Assembly: GCA_017618115.1 (NCBI GenBank)
Contig: JAFZUX010000009.1
Coordinates: forward strand, 307,795 to 371,794
Source of the DNA: Bacteroidales bacterium
GTDB taxonomy: Bacteria > Bacteroidota > Bacteroidia > Bacteroidales > UBA932
DNA: 64,000 nt
Direction of reading: 5' to 3'
This document shows, piece after piece, positions 45,434 through 54,715 of the stretch. The notes under the pieces are model-generated. The model saw only the letters and a program-made list of their open reading frames with translations, was not told the DNA's origin and did not search any database. Made by a program: the position numbers and the translations under genes. How positions within the stretch are numbered: position 1 is the stretch's first letter; each line of letters begins with the position of its first letter.

Positions 45434-46630
45434 TTATATGGTCTTGTTGCGGATTATAGGTTTAGCCCAGAATCCGATGAAAATCATGTAAAGTATAAAG
45501 ATGAAAACAAGGCACATACCCACTCTCAAAGAGCCGGCGGCATCTGCAAGAAGGCTCACCAGAAGAGGGCCTATTGCCCCTCCCACTATCGCGGAGCAAA
45601 GGATTCCCGCAAATGAGCCGTGGTGCTTGGTGACGGAGTTGAGAGCAAGTGAGAAGATGATTGAGTACATGAGGGAGATGGCAAATCCCACCGCCGGCAG
45701 TGCAAGTTTTGCAACTGCTGCAGGGCCGAACAATCCAACCGCCAGAAGGGCAACGGAGAGGTAGCCGCTCCACTTGAGCAGTATGTTGGAATCTATAAGT
45801 TTCAGAAGTACCAGTCCCACTACGCAGCCGATAAGCATAGAGCCCCAGAACCAGGCCACTGCACTCGCTCCAACTGTATGAGGATCAAGGCCGTGGTACT
45901 TCTCAAGGAAGGTGCTCAGATAAACTGAAACGCCCTGCTCCGTACTTACGTAGCAGAAGATTCCCAGAGCAAAGAGCCACACCGCCTTCTCTTTAAACAA
46001 CTCAAAATAAGAGGATTTGCTACCGCTCTTTTCATCATCCTTAAGTTCAATCTTAGGGAAACGGCAGAAAAGAACCAGAATGAGCATAGCCACCAGTATG
46101 AAGGCAAAGAGGAAGTAGAGAGAGACCCACGGAAGATTATCCGGAGCAATTCTCATTGGATTTGCCACATAGTAGGAGTAAACCAAAGGACTCACGAACG
46201 AGGCGCAACTGAAAACCAGCTGCCCCATCTCCGCAACAAATGCGTAATTCTCCTCACCGCCGACAGTTCTCTGCAGAGGGTTCATAACCGTCTGAAGCAT
46301 AGCCATTCCCAGCCCTATGATAAAGCAGGAGGTAAGCAAAACGGGATAGGTTGGAACAAAGGCAAAGAGCAGAGAGCCAACCAGCGGCATCACAAAACCT
46401 ATGAAGAGCACAACCTTCTCCCCCCATTTTTCAATCATGATTCCCGCAGGGATGCTCATAACGGCGTACGCCACAAAGAAGGAGGTTGGGATAAAGCCCG
46501 CAAGCGCCAGTTTGCTCAGGTTGAAATTATCTATGATATCCGGAATGAGCGGCCCCAATATATTGGTTATAAAGGAGATAACAAACCAGAAAATCATTAT
46601 GACAGCAATTAGCCCAAAACGCTTTCCCAT
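45434..46630 (-). CDS. FHS-type MFS sugar:proton symporter (FucP/GluP-like)
   Basis: This 398-residue transporter has 12 membrane helices and resembles the fucose/glucose-galactose symporter branch of the major facilitator superfamily: a first helix with FWFVISFITNILGPLIPDII, SFFVAYAVMSIPAGIMIEKWG between helices 2 and 3, and the MLQTVMNPLQRTVGGEENYA segment after helix 4. The sugar is not certain. The start ATG at 46630 follows the phosphohexomutase stop after one base, so sugar uptake and phosphohexose interconversion are cotranscribed. Confidence 0.88.
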   Translation of the reverse strand: MGKRFGLIAVIMIFWFVISFITNILGPLIPDIIDNFNLSKLALAGFIPTSFFVAYAVMSIPAGIMIEKWGEKVVLFIGFVMPLVGSLLFAFVPTYPVLLTSCFIIGLGMAMLQTVMNPLQRTVGGEENYAFVAEMGQLVFSCASFVSPLVYSYYVANPMRIAPDNLPWVSLYFLFAFILVAMLILVLFCRFPKIELKDDEKSGSKSSYFELFKEKAVWLFALGIFCYVSTEQGVSVYLSTFLEKYHGLDPHTVGASAVAWFWGSMLIGCVVGLVLLKLIDSNILLKWSGYLSVALLAVGLFGPAAVAKLALPAVGFAISLMYSIIFSLALNSVTKHHGSFAGILCSAIVGGAIGPLLVSLLADAAGSLRVGMCLVFIFILYMIFIGFWAKPIIRNKTI

Positions 46631-46631
46631 A

Positions 46632-48335
46632 TTATTTAATCTCAAACTGTTTGTCCAACTCGGCGGCCTTAACGTTCACGTCTTCTCCCTCCTTGCACTT
46701 GAGGCCAAAGTAGAACTTAATCTTAGGCTCTGTGCCTGAAGGTCTTAGAGAGACAACCGTACCGTCCTCAGATATGTACTGAAGCACATTGCTCTTTGCA
46801 AGTTGAACCTCAGGAGCAAAATAAGTGTTGTTGAGGAAATCCTTCACCTCCACTACCGGGCTGCCTGCCAGATCTTTAGGAGGGTTGAGGCGGTAATTTT
46901 CAACTATGCCGTCTATCTTCTTCTTTCCCTCAATGCCCGGGAAGGTGTATGAACGCAACCAATCTTTTCTCTCTCCGAACTCGCGATAAATCATCTGCAG
47001 CAGACCCCAGAGGTTCATGCCGTTATCTTTGCACCAGGCGGCGCATTCGCATATCAATGAGCAAGTTATTGGGGAGTCCTTATCTCTTACGTACTCACCT
47101 GCAGCAAAACCGAAGCTCTCCTCACCGCCGCAAATAAAGATTCCCTTCCCCTCATTTACTCTTATAACCTCCGCGATATTTTTGAAGCCGGTAAGAACGT
47201 TGTACCACTTAACACCAAACCGCTCTGCAATGTCGCTTACCAATGAGGTTGTCACGATGGTTTTGATTACGTATGGGAACTTGTCTGATTTCTGAATCTT
47301 GCCTGTAGCCGTCCATCTTCTTAACATATAATAAGTTAGGATGGAGTTCATCTGGTTTCCGTTAAGCAGTACCATCTCTCCCTCATCATTTCTGATACCC
47401 ATACCGCAGCGGTCTGCGTCCGGGTCTGAAGCAATAACCAGTTCTGCATTAACCTTGTCTGCTAGTTCCAGAGCCATCTTCATAGCAGTAGGCTCCTCCG
47501 GGTTAGGAGACTGAACGGTTGGGAAATCTCCGCTGTTAACGCACTGCTCCTTAACAAGATGCACATTTGTAAAGCCCATCTCACTCAGCGCTCTTGGAAT
47601 AAGTTTCACACCGCAGCCGTGAAGCGGAGTATAAACTATTCCAATATCCGGATGTCTCTTTACGCACTCCGGAGAGACGTGCAGAGTTTTGAGGTCATTG
47701 AGGTAGTCGTTATCCAACTCCTCACCTACCATCTCTATAACTCCCTTGCAACCAGCCTCTTTCTCCCACTTAACCTGAGCAATATCCGTAATCTTGTTAA
47801 CCTCTGCTATAATGTTCTTATCATGAGGGGCTATAACCTGAGCTCCGTCCTCCCAGTAAGCCTTGTATCCGTTATAGGCTTTAGGGTTGTGGGATGCTGT
47901 AACCATTACGCCGCCCTGGCAGCCAAAGTGACGGATGGCGTAACTGAGTTCAGGCGTAGGTCTCAGTTCCTTTGTAAGATAAACATGGAAACCGTTGGCT
48001 TCAAAGATTTTAGCCACTATCTGAGAGAACTCTTGAGAGTGGTTGCGGCAGTCATAAGAGATTGCAACCTTAATCTGAGGAAGGTCTTTAAAGCAGATTT
48101 TCAGATAGTTGGCAAAACCCTGTGTTGCCATTCCTACCGTGTATTTGTTCATACGGTTGGTACCCGCACCCATAATTCCCCTGAGTCCACCGGTACCGAA
48201 CTCCAAAGTCTTATAGAAAGATTCCTCCAACTCTTTAGGATCTCCGTTTAAAAGAGCTCTAACCTCGTTTTTGGTTTGCTCATCGTAACCGTCTCCGAGC
48301 CAACGCTTTGCGGAGTCAATAATTCTTGAATCCAT
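46632..48335 (-). CDS. Phosphoglucomutase/phosphomannomutase (alpha-D-phosphohexomutase)
   Basis: This 567-residue enzyme moves phosphate between C1 and C6 of hexoses. The family sites appear in order: FGTGGLRGIMGAGTNRMN, the phosphoserine loop MVTASHNPKAYNGYK, the metal loop IASDPDADRCGMGI, the sugar loop GGEESFGFAAG, and the phosphate-binding RPSGTEPKIKFYF near the end. The length and motifs fit the PgcA/PGM2 group, which acts mainly on glucose phosphate. It starts the two-gene operon with the MFS symporter and is divergent from the purF-like gene. Confidence 0.95.
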   Translation of the reverse strand: MDSRIIDSAKRWLGDGYDEQTKNEVRALLNGDPKELEESFYKTLEFGTGGLRGIMGAGTNRMNKYTVGMATQGFANYLKICFKDLPQIKVAISYDCRNHSQEFSQIVAKIFEANGFHVYLTKELRPTPELSYAIRHFGCQGGVMVTASHNPKAYNGYKAYWEDGAQVIAPHDKNIIAEVNKITDIAQVKWEKEAGCKGVIEMVGEELDNDYLNDLKTLHVSPECVKRHPDIGIVYTPLHGCGVKLIPRALSEMGFTNVHLVKEQCVNSGDFPTVQSPNPEEPTAMKMALELADKVNAELVIASDPDADRCGMGIRNDEGEMVLLNGNQMNSILTYYMLRRWTATGKIQKSDKFPYVIKTIVTTSLVSDIAERFGVKWYNVLTGFKNIAEVIRVNEGKGIFICGGEESFGFAAGEYVRDKDSPITCSLICECAAWCKDNGMNLWGLLQMIYREFGERKDWLRSYTFPGIEGKKKIDGIVENYRLNPPKDLAGSPVVEVKDFLNNTYFAPEVQLAKSNVLQYISEDGTVVSLRPSGTEPKIKFYFGLKCKEGEDVNVKAAELDKQFEIK

Positions 48336-48378
48336 AAATGTTTATATTTTTGTTATTATCTGATTTCTTTTATATCCT

Positions 48379-48410
48379 CAAATTTACGAAAAAAAGGTAC
48401 ATTTGCCCAA
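48379..48410. promoter_or_regulatory. Overlapping divergent promoters (phosphohexomutase / purF-like)
   Basis: On the minus strand TTG at 48410-48408, 21 bases, then TAAATTTG at 48386-48379. On the plus strand TACATTTG at 48398-48405 lies within that spacer. The two promoters overlap physically and should compete. Confidence 0.65.
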
Positions 48411-48424
48411 GATTTTTATCATAT

Positions 48425-50356
48425 ATGAGCGATCAGATAAAACACGAATGCGGCGTTGTCCTTATACGCCTTCTTAAACCACTGGATTACTACAAGGAGA
48501 AGTACGGCACCTATATGTGGGGGCTCAACAAACTCTATCTGATGATGGAGAAGCAGCACAACCGCGGTCAGGAGGGAGCCGGACTGGCATGTGTTAAGAT
48601 AGACTCCAAGCCGGGCAACGAGTACATCTTCCGTCAGAGAGCATTGGGCAATACCGCCATCGCGGAGTGCTTTTCAAATGTCAATAAAGAGATAGAAGAG
48701 GCAAGAAAGGGTGCGCTCTATGATAAAGATCTTCCATACGTTGGAGAGGTTTACATTGGTCACTTGCGTTACTCCACCACCGGCCGCAGCGGTATGAGTT
48801 ACGTTCATCCGTTTTTAAGAAGAAACAACTGGAGGAACAGAAACCTCTGTCTTGCAGGCAATTTCAACATTACAAACGAGAGCGAACTCTTCAACCTTAT
48901 GGTCTCCGGCCAGGGTCAGCACCCAAGAAGTGATGCGGATACCTTCCTCATTCTGGAGCAGATGGGAGCGCTGTTGGATGAAAACCACTCCGCACTCTAC
49001 CGCAAGTATAAGAAACTGGGACTTAAGGGAGAGGCCTTAAACGCTAAGATTGAGGAGAATATAGACGTAGAGGGTGTAATCAGCGAGGCCTCAAAAGAGT
49101 GGGACGGCGGCTTCTGCATTGTAGGTTCCACCGGCAGCGGAGAGAGCTTTGTATTCAGAGACCGTTGGGGAATCCGCCCTTGCTTCTACTACATAGATAA
49201 GGAGGTTGTGGTTGCGGCATCAGAAAGAGCTGCTATTCAGACTTGTATGAACGTTAAGTTTGACAAGGTTCAGATACTACAGCCGGGAGAGGCCATCACT
49301 ATTCACAAAGACGGAAGGTACAACATCAGCTGTCTTGTAAAGCCGGCCAATCCACGCCCTTGTTCATTTGAGAGAATCTACTTCTCCAGAGGTAGTGACG
49401 CGGAGATTTACAACGAGAGAAAGATGCTGGGTAAACTCCTTATCCCTCAAATACTTAAGAACCATCCAAACCTGGATGACACCGTATTCTCCTTTATTCC
49501 TAACACCGCGGAGGTGGCCTTCTTCGGAATGCTTGAGGGACTCAACGAGTATCTCAATGACCTTAAATTCCAGAGGATTATAAAGGTTCCAACCTCCACA
49601 AAAGAGGAAGACCGCCAGACTATCCGTGAGATTCTCTCTCACAAAATACGCAGTGAGAAGCTGGCTATCAAGGATATAAAGATGAGAACCTTCATTGCGG
49701 AGGGCAGCACCAGAAATGATCTTGCAGCTCACGTTTATGACATTACCTACAACAGCATTACTCCAAAGAAGGACTCCATTGCAGTAATAGATGACAGTAT
49801 TGTAAGAGGTACAACCCTCAAACAGAGTATCATTAAGATTCTGAGCCGTCTGGAGCCAAAGGAGATTGTCATCATCTCCTCCTCACCTCAAATACGTTAC
49901 CCGGACTGCTACGGTATAGATATGAGCCGTATGGGAGAATTTATCGCCTTCAACGCAGCGGTTGCGCTTTTGAAGGAGAGAGGAATGGAGAAGGTGTTGG
50001 CAGATGTTTACCGCAAGTGCAAGAAGGCGGAGGGTATGCCGTTGGAGGAGTTTACAAGCACCTCCCCTAGCAAGAAAAAGCCAACCATAGAGAACTATGT
50101 AAAAGAGATTTACGCTCCGTTTACGGAGGATGAGATTTCCAAGAAAATCGCCGAGTTGGTAACTCCTGAGGGGATATCTTCTAAGGTTAAGGTTATATTC
50201 CAAAGCATAGAAAACCTTCACAAAGCCTGCCCTAATAACAAAGGTGACTGGTACTTTAGCGGAGACTACCCTACACCGGGCGGAACTCGCACAGCCATAA
50301 GGGCATACATCAATTACTACGAGGGAAATCCTTATAAGAGGGGCTACAGCCGCTAA
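48425..50356 (+). CDS. purF: Amidophosphoribosyltransferase homologue, long form
   Basis: This 643-residue protein has an N-terminal class II glutaminase domain with the nucleophile Cys 9 in KHECGVVLI and RGQEGAGLACVK, and a C-terminal PRTase domain with the PRPP loop VIDDSIVRGTTLKQS. It would form phosphoribosylamine, the first step of purine synthesis. Canonical PurF has about 470-505 residues; here insertions near the N terminus, around 230-250, and a C-terminal tail of about 90 residues make it longer. The frame is open to 48338, but the -7 box at 48398 fixes the ATG at 48425. It may be the paralogous long form present beside a standard PurF in Bacteroidota. Confidence 0.85.
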   Translation: MSDQIKHECGVVLIRLLKPLDYYKEKYGTYMWGLNKLYLMMEKQHNRGQEGAGLACVKIDSKPGNEYIFRQRALGNTAIAECFSNVNKEIEEARKGALYDKDLPYVGEVYIGHLRYSTTGRSGMSYVHPFLRRNNWRNRNLCLAGNFNITNESELFNLMVSGQGQHPRSDADTFLILEQMGALLDENHSALYRKYKKLGLKGEALNAKIEENIDVEGVISEASKEWDGGFCIVGSTGSGESFVFRDRWGIRPCFYYIDKEVVVAASERAAIQTCMNVKFDKVQILQPGEAITIHKDGRYNISCLVKPANPRPCSFERIYFSRGSDAEIYNERKMLGKLLIPQILKNHPNLDDTVFSFIPNTAEVAFFGMLEGLNEYLNDLKFQRIIKVPTSTKEEDRQTIREILSHKIRSEKLAIKDIKMRTFIAEGSTRNDLAAHVYDITYNSITPKKDSIAVIDDSIVRGTTLKQSIIKILSRLEPKEIVIISSSPQIRYPDCYGIDMSRMGEFIAFNAAVALLKERGMEKVLADVYRKCKKAEGMPLEEFTSTSPSKKKPTIENYVKEIYAPFTEDEISKKIAELVTPEGISSKVKVIFQSIENLHKACPNNKGDWYFSGDYPTPGGTRTAIRAYINYYEGNPYKRGYSR

Positions 50357-50357
50357 T

Positions 50358-50387
50358 TTGTTTATTGGATTATTTTAGTTAGTTTTG
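50358..50387 (+). promoter_or_regulatory. Promoter of the RRM gene
   Basis: TTG at 50358-50360, 19 bases, then TAGTTTTG at 50380-50387. The TTG lies 2 bases behind the purF-like stop codon; the leader is about 22 bases. Confidence 0.72.
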
Positions 50388-50415
50388 CAGTGCGAACTAA
50401 TTATTATAACATTCT

Positions 50416-50691
50416 ATGAACATTTTTGTTTCCAGTCTTAACTTCAGGACAAAGAAGGAGGACCTTGAAAAGTTATTTGCACCTTATGGTCAAGTACTAA
50501 CCACCCGTATAATCACAGACAAAGTAAGACACCGTTCAAAAGGCTACGGCTTTGTAGAGATGAATGATGAGGATGGTCAGAAAGCTATTGAGGCTCTTAA
50601 CGGAACAGAGTTTATGGGAAGAACAATTAATGTAGCCCTCTCTCACTCAGATACCCCTACATTTAAGTCTCCTACATTTGAAGAGCTATAA
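50416..50691 (+). CDS. Small RRM-type RNA-binding protein
   Basis: This 91-residue protein is one RNA recognition motif: RNP2 is IFVSSL (3-8) and RNP1 is KGYGFVEM (42-49), with the usual four strands and two helices. Such proteins are abundant in Bacteroidota, where several act as global post-transcriptional regulators in place of Hfq. It has only a short tail after the domain (SHSDTPTFKSPTFEEL). It stands alone between a strong promoter and a terminator, so it is expressed independently. Confidence 0.93.
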   Translation: MNIFVSSLNFRTKKEDLEKLFAPYGQVLTTRIITDKVRHRSKGYGFVEMNDEDGQKAIEALNGTEFMGRTINVALSHSDTPTFKSPTFEEL

Positions 50692-50710
50692 TAGTCTTAA
50701 GGTGAAAAAG

Positions 50711-50745
50711 AAAAGGGATGGTCAAACGGCCATCCCTTAATTTTT
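50711..50745. terminator. Terminator between the RRM gene and the TPR gene
   Basis: AAGGGATGG-TCAAACGG-CCATCCCTT followed by AATTTTT on the plus strand; the preceding A-rich run serves the convergent TPR gene. Confidence 0.78.
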
Positions 50746-50760
50746 ACATCTCAGAGAGAA

Positions 50761-52071
50761 TTACTCCTTTGAGGAGTTCTCCTCAACAAATTTGTTGTAC
50801 TTCTCGTAATTAGCCTGATTCTCAGCGCTCTCCTCACGGAAGCGGAAGAAGATCTGTTTCAGATACTGAGCGCAAGCAGTCTTAATCTCTTTATCCTCAG
50901 CAATGTTGAATGCTCTCTCAAAAGGCTCAATAGCCTTCTTAAGGCAATCATTCATCTGATTCTGAAGTTCGTCATACTTCTTGTCATCCAACTCGGCGTT
51001 TGCCTTGTCCTGAAGATCCAAAGCCATCTGATAGTAGAGGTCTCCCTCATTGAAAGGAGCGTAAACATAGTTAGGATTGAGCTCTGCAGATTTACGATAG
51101 AGAGCAATAGCCTTATCGTAATCCTTCATGTTCTTGTAAAGGTTACCCTCTGCATAGAAGAGTGAAGCGTTGTTAGGCTCGTTCTCCTGTGCCTTGTGAA
51201 TAACGTTGATGATCTTGTTAGGGTCATCGTTAGTCTCAAGGTAAGTGTTGATAAGGGATACCAGAATACCCTGGTTTGTAGGGAATTTCTCAAAGCCCTC
51301 GTTGAGGAGTTCCTTGCACTTTACGGTGTCACCCTCAGCCTTGTAACTATCTGCCAGGTAAGCATATACATCACCATCGAGGATGTCAAGTGTGCGGCAT
51401 CTCTCAAAAATCTCGATGGCTTTCTTGCTCTCCTTTGCCAATACTGCTGCAAAACCTGCATAGATAAGAGCGTCCTTATCCATCTCGTTTACCATTGGGT
51501 GCTGCTTGCAGTTGAAAGAGTTCTCGAATGCTATGCAAGCATCTTTGTAATCACCCAGAGCGTAAGCGCTCATTGCGCTCTGCCAATATCTCTGAGCTGC
51601 AGCGTTGATGAGAGGTTTCATATCCTTCTCAAGTGCGCCCTTCTCAATAGCCTTGTTGTAGCACTCCATACTCTTGTCCAGAAGATTCTCACCCGGAACC
51701 AGAGGTTTGGTAAGTTTGAAACCTACTACTGTGTTGTTAGGACCGTAGTAAACGTTCTTGTCCAAATATTTGTCTACGTTAAAGGTCTTACCGTTAAGTT
51801 CTTCCTGCTCGCTGCTGAGAACAACCTGTCCCTTCATGAGCATACGAGACTGATCGTGAGTATTACCAAGGAAAATTCCAAAAATGGATCCGTCAAAACA
51901 ATCTGAGTAAGCGTTTCCCAGCTTTACGTAAGAAGCGGCGTCACCCTTCTTCTCTACAGCTGCTTTTGCCTTCTCAAGTTCTTTGAGGGCCTTCTGAGCC
52001 TCTTTTGACTGTGCATTTATCTGCGGTATAGAGATAAGCACAACAGCTAAAGCGATAAATAATCTTTTCAT
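50761..52071 (-). CDS. Exported TPR-repeat protein
   Basis: This 436-residue protein has a signal peptide (MKRLFIALAVVLISIPQINAQ) and a Lys/Glu-rich helix, then TPR units through most of the length, e.g. DALIYAGFAAVLAKESKKAIEIF, GDVYAYLADSYKAEGDTVKCKELL and ASLFYAEGNLYKNMKDYDKAIALYRK. It is periplasmic or envelope-bound and probably a scaffold; no enzyme domain is seen. It follows gyrA by 28 bases on the same strand and may share its transcript. Confidence 0.85.
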   Translation of the reverse strand: MKRLFIALAVVLISIPQINAQSKEAQKALKELEKAKAAVEKKGDAASYVKLGNAYSDCFDGSIFGIFLGNTHDQSRMLMKGQVVLSSEQEELNGKTFNVDKYLDKNVYYGPNNTVVGFKLTKPLVPGENLLDKSMECYNKAIEKGALEKDMKPLINAAAQRYWQSAMSAYALGDYKDACIAFENSFNCKQHPMVNEMDKDALIYAGFAAVLAKESKKAIEIFERCRTLDILDGDVYAYLADSYKAEGDTVKCKELLNEGFEKFPTNQGILVSLINTYLETNDDPNKIINVIHKAQENEPNNASLFYAEGNLYKNMKDYDKAIALYRKSAELNPNYVYAPFNEGDLYYQMALDLQDKANAELDDKKYDELQNQMNDCLKKAIEPFERAFNIAEDKEIKTACAQYLKQIFFRFREESAENQANYEKYNKFVEENSSKE

Positions 52072-52099
52072 AATGTATTTAATATTAGTTTGTTTATTC

Positions 52100-54607
52100 T
52101 TATTCCTTTACTTCTTCATCTTCTGCAGCCTCCTGAGCCTTAAGGTCTTCACTCTTTGGCACCACACATACTGCAGCAATGCTGTCTGTATCCTTGATGT
52201 TAATGAGTTTAACTCCCTGTGTAGCTCTTCCGGCCACCTTAATTGTTGAGGCGGCAACCCTTATGGTAATGCCTGAACGGTTAATGATCATAAGATCTTT
52301 GTCATCTGTAACGGCCTTAAGGGCAATCAGTTCTCCGGTCTTATCCGTAATGTTGATTGTCTTAACTCCCTTACATCCGCGGCTGGTTATGCGGTAATCA
52401 TCCAGCATAGACCTCTTGCCGAATCCGTTCTCACTTACAACAAGGATTGTCTTCTCGTTGTTATCCGGTTCTACACAAATCATACCGACAACTTCATTAT
52501 TATCTGAAATCTCAATTCCACGCACTCCGGTACCGGTTCTACCGATGGATCTTACGGCGGTTTCATCAAACCTTACGCACTTGCCCTCCTTGGAAGCGAG
52601 CATGATATGGCTGTTGCCGTCTGTAAGTATTGCCTCAATGAGTTCATCTCCCTCACGTACGTTAACTGCAATCACACCGTTTGTTCTCGGACGTGAGTAA
52701 GCCTCAAGGGTTGTCTTCTTAACAACACCCTTCTTTGTTGCAAGAACAACGTAGTGGTTATTTACATAATCCTCATCCTTAAGGTTTGGAACGTTTATGT
52801 ATGCACAAACGCTCTCTCCCTGAGCAATGCTGAGCACGTTCTGAATTGCGCGGCCCTTATTTACCTTGCTACCCTCAGGTATCTGGTAAACCTTGAGCCA
52901 GAAGCACTTACCGGAATTGGTGAAGAAGAGCATAGTACTATGCATATTGGCTACGTAGATATGCTCAATGAAGTCTTCATCTCTTGTGCTGCTACCCTTG
53001 CTGCCCTTACCGCCGCGGTTCTGCAGACGGTACTCAACCAGAGGAGTTCTCTTAATGTAACCCAGGTGAGATATTGTAATTACGACATCGTCATCTGCAA
53101 TGGTATCCTCGTAATTAAACTCACTCTCAGATGGTTGTATCTGAGTTCTTCTCTCATCTCCAAATCTCTTTTTAACGTCCCGGAGTTCGTCCTTAATTAT
53201 ATTCATCTGAAGTTCAAGACTTCCCAGGATCTCCTCAATCTTCTTAATCTGAGCCAGGAGTTCTTCAAGTTCGTCAGAAATCTTTTTCTTCTCCATTCTG
53301 GCCAGCTGACGGAGACGAATCTCAACTATGCTGGAAGCCTGAATGTCATCCAATCCAAAACGCTGGCAGAGAGTTGTTTTTGCCTGATCTACAGTGTCAG
53401 ACTCTCTGATAATCTTAATTACCTCGTCTACGTTATCCAGTGCAATCAACAGACCTCTAAGGATATGCACTCTGTCTGTAGCCTTCTTCAAATCAAAGTT
53501 CAGACGTCTGAGAATAACATCGTGTCTGTGACGTACGTAGTACTTGATTATATCCTTAAGAGTGAGCTGTCTAGGACGGCCGTCAACAAGTGCCACGCTG
53601 TTTACCGGGAAGCTGCTCTGAAGTTCAGTATGCTTATACAGATTGTTCAGAACTACCTGAGATACAGCGCCTATCTTGAGTTTGACCACCAGACGCATAC
53701 CGCTGCGGCGGTCACTCTCATCATTGACGTATACAATATCCTCTATCTTTTTGGTCTCCGCAAGAAGCGAGATCTGCTTCAGCAACTCGTTCTTGTTCAC
53801 CATGTAAGGAATCTCTTTTATCACGATGGTTTCCCTACCGCTCTTCTCGTTCACCTCAATATCAGTGGTACCTCTGACCACCACTCTGCCCTTTCCGGTC
53901 TCGTAGGCATCCTTAATTCCCTGCAAGCCTAGGATTGTTCCACCTGTCGGGAAATCAGGACCTTTGATGTACTGCATCAGCTCGTCTGTGGTGATATCGT
54001 TGTTGTCTATGTAGGCAATGATACCGTCACAAACCTCGTTCAGATTGTGAGGCGGCATGTTGGTTGCCATACCTACCGCAATACCGTTGGTACCGTTGAG
54101 AAGGAGGAGAGGAAGTTTTGCAGGAAGCACTGTCGGCTCCATGTGCTCGCCGTCAAAGTTCGGTACAAAATCTACCGTATCCTTATCCAGATCTTTAAGA
54201 ACCTCTTCTCCGTGAGGAGTAAGTTTAACCTCCGTATATCTCTGAGCTGCAGGAGGATCACCGCCTACAGAACCAAAGTTTCCCTGTCCGAACACCAGAG
54301 TGTAGCGCATGCTCCAACTCTGAGCCATTCTCACCATTGCATCATAAACGCTGGAGTCACCGTGAGGGTGGAACTTACCAAGCACATCACCTACTACGCG
54401 GGCAGACTTCTTTGTCTGGCCGGAGGATGTGATATTGAGTTCCTTACCCATATCGTATAAAATCCTGCGGTGTACAGGCTTCAGACCGTCTCTTACATCA
54501 GGAAGAGCTCTCGCCACAATCACACTCATAGAATAATCTATGTATGCGGTTTTCATCTGATCCTCAATGTTTATCTTTTGGATCAAGCCGTCCTTTATTT
54601 CATCCAT
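52100..54607 (-). CDS. gyrA: DNA gyrase subunit A
   Basis: This 835-residue subunit carries the breakage-reunion domain, with the active Tyr 124 in [12 protein letters not shown], and the C-terminal DNA-wrapping beta-pinwheel, with a GyrA-box variant QNRGGKG. The quinolone-determining region [17 protein letters not shown] keeps Ser at 85 and Asp at 89, the susceptible-type residues. The acidic tail ([16 protein letters not shown]) is normal. It is divergent from clpC and has its own promoter. Confidence 0.97.
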   Translation of the reverse strand: MDEIKDGLIQKINIEDQMKTAYIDYSMSVIVARALPDVRDGLKPVHRRILYDMGKELNITSSGQTKKSARVVGDVLGKFHPHGDSSVYDAMVRMAQSWSMRYTLVFGQGNFGSVGGDPPAAQRYTEVKLTPHGEEVLKDLDKDTVDFVPNFDGEHMEPTVLPAKLPLLLLNGTNGIAVGMATNMPPHNLNEVCDGIIAYIDNNDITTDELMQYIKGPDFPTGGTILGLQGIKDAYETGKGRVVVRGTTDIEVNEKSGRETIVIKEIPYMVNKNELLKQISLLAETKKIEDIVYVNDESDRRSGMRLVVKLKIGAVSQVVLNNLYKHTELQSSFPVNSVALVDGRPRQLTLKDIIKYYVRHRHDVILRRLNFDLKKATDRVHILRGLLIALDNVDEVIKIIRESDTVDQAKTTLCQRFGLDDIQASSIVEIRLRQLARMEKKKISDELEELLAQIKKIEEILGSLELQMNIIKDELRDVKKRFGDERRTQIQPSESEFNYEDTIADDDVVITISHLGYIKRTPLVEYRLQNRGGKGSKGSSTRDEDFIEHIYVANMHSTMLFFTNSGKCFWLKVYQIPEGSKVNKGRAIQNVLSIAQGESVCAYINVPNLKDEDYVNNHYVVLATKKGVVKKTTLEAYSRPRTNGVIAVNVREGDELIEAILTDGNSHIMLASKEGKCVRFDETAVRSIGRTGTGVRGIEISDNNEVVGMICVEPDNNEKTILVVSENGFGKRSMLDDYRITSRGCKGVKTINITDKTGELIALKAVTDDKDLMIINRSGITIRVAASTIKVAGRATQGVKLINIKDTDSIAAVCVVPKSEDLKAQEAAEDEEVKE

Positions 54608-54629
54608 TTTATTCTTATCATTTAACCTC

Positions 54630-54660
54630 CAAAAATACTAATAATTTCCTAGAAAGACAA
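54630..54660 (-). promoter_or_regulatory. gyrA promoter
   Basis: TTG at 54660-54658, 20 bases, then TATTTTTG at 54637-54630 on the minus strand, 22 bases before the ATG. The TTG is itself the end of TATCTTTG (54665-54658), a possible second -7 box. Confidence 0.65.
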
Positions 54661-54715
54661 AGATATTTATTAATGAATAATTCGTAACTTGTGGCCGATT
54701 ATAACCAGCGGCAAT

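Noticed and set aside
47559-48251. Open frame of 230 codons opposite the phosphohexomutase gene
   Set aside because: Antisense shadow with no start signal or motif.
48338-48425. 29-codon N-terminal extension of the purF-like gene
   Set aside because: The nucleophile Cys must lie close to the N terminus and the promoter sits inside the extension.
52754-53932. Open frame of 392 codons opposite gyrA
   Set aside because: Antisense shadow of gyrA; Leu/Val/Tyr-rich with no domain or promoter.
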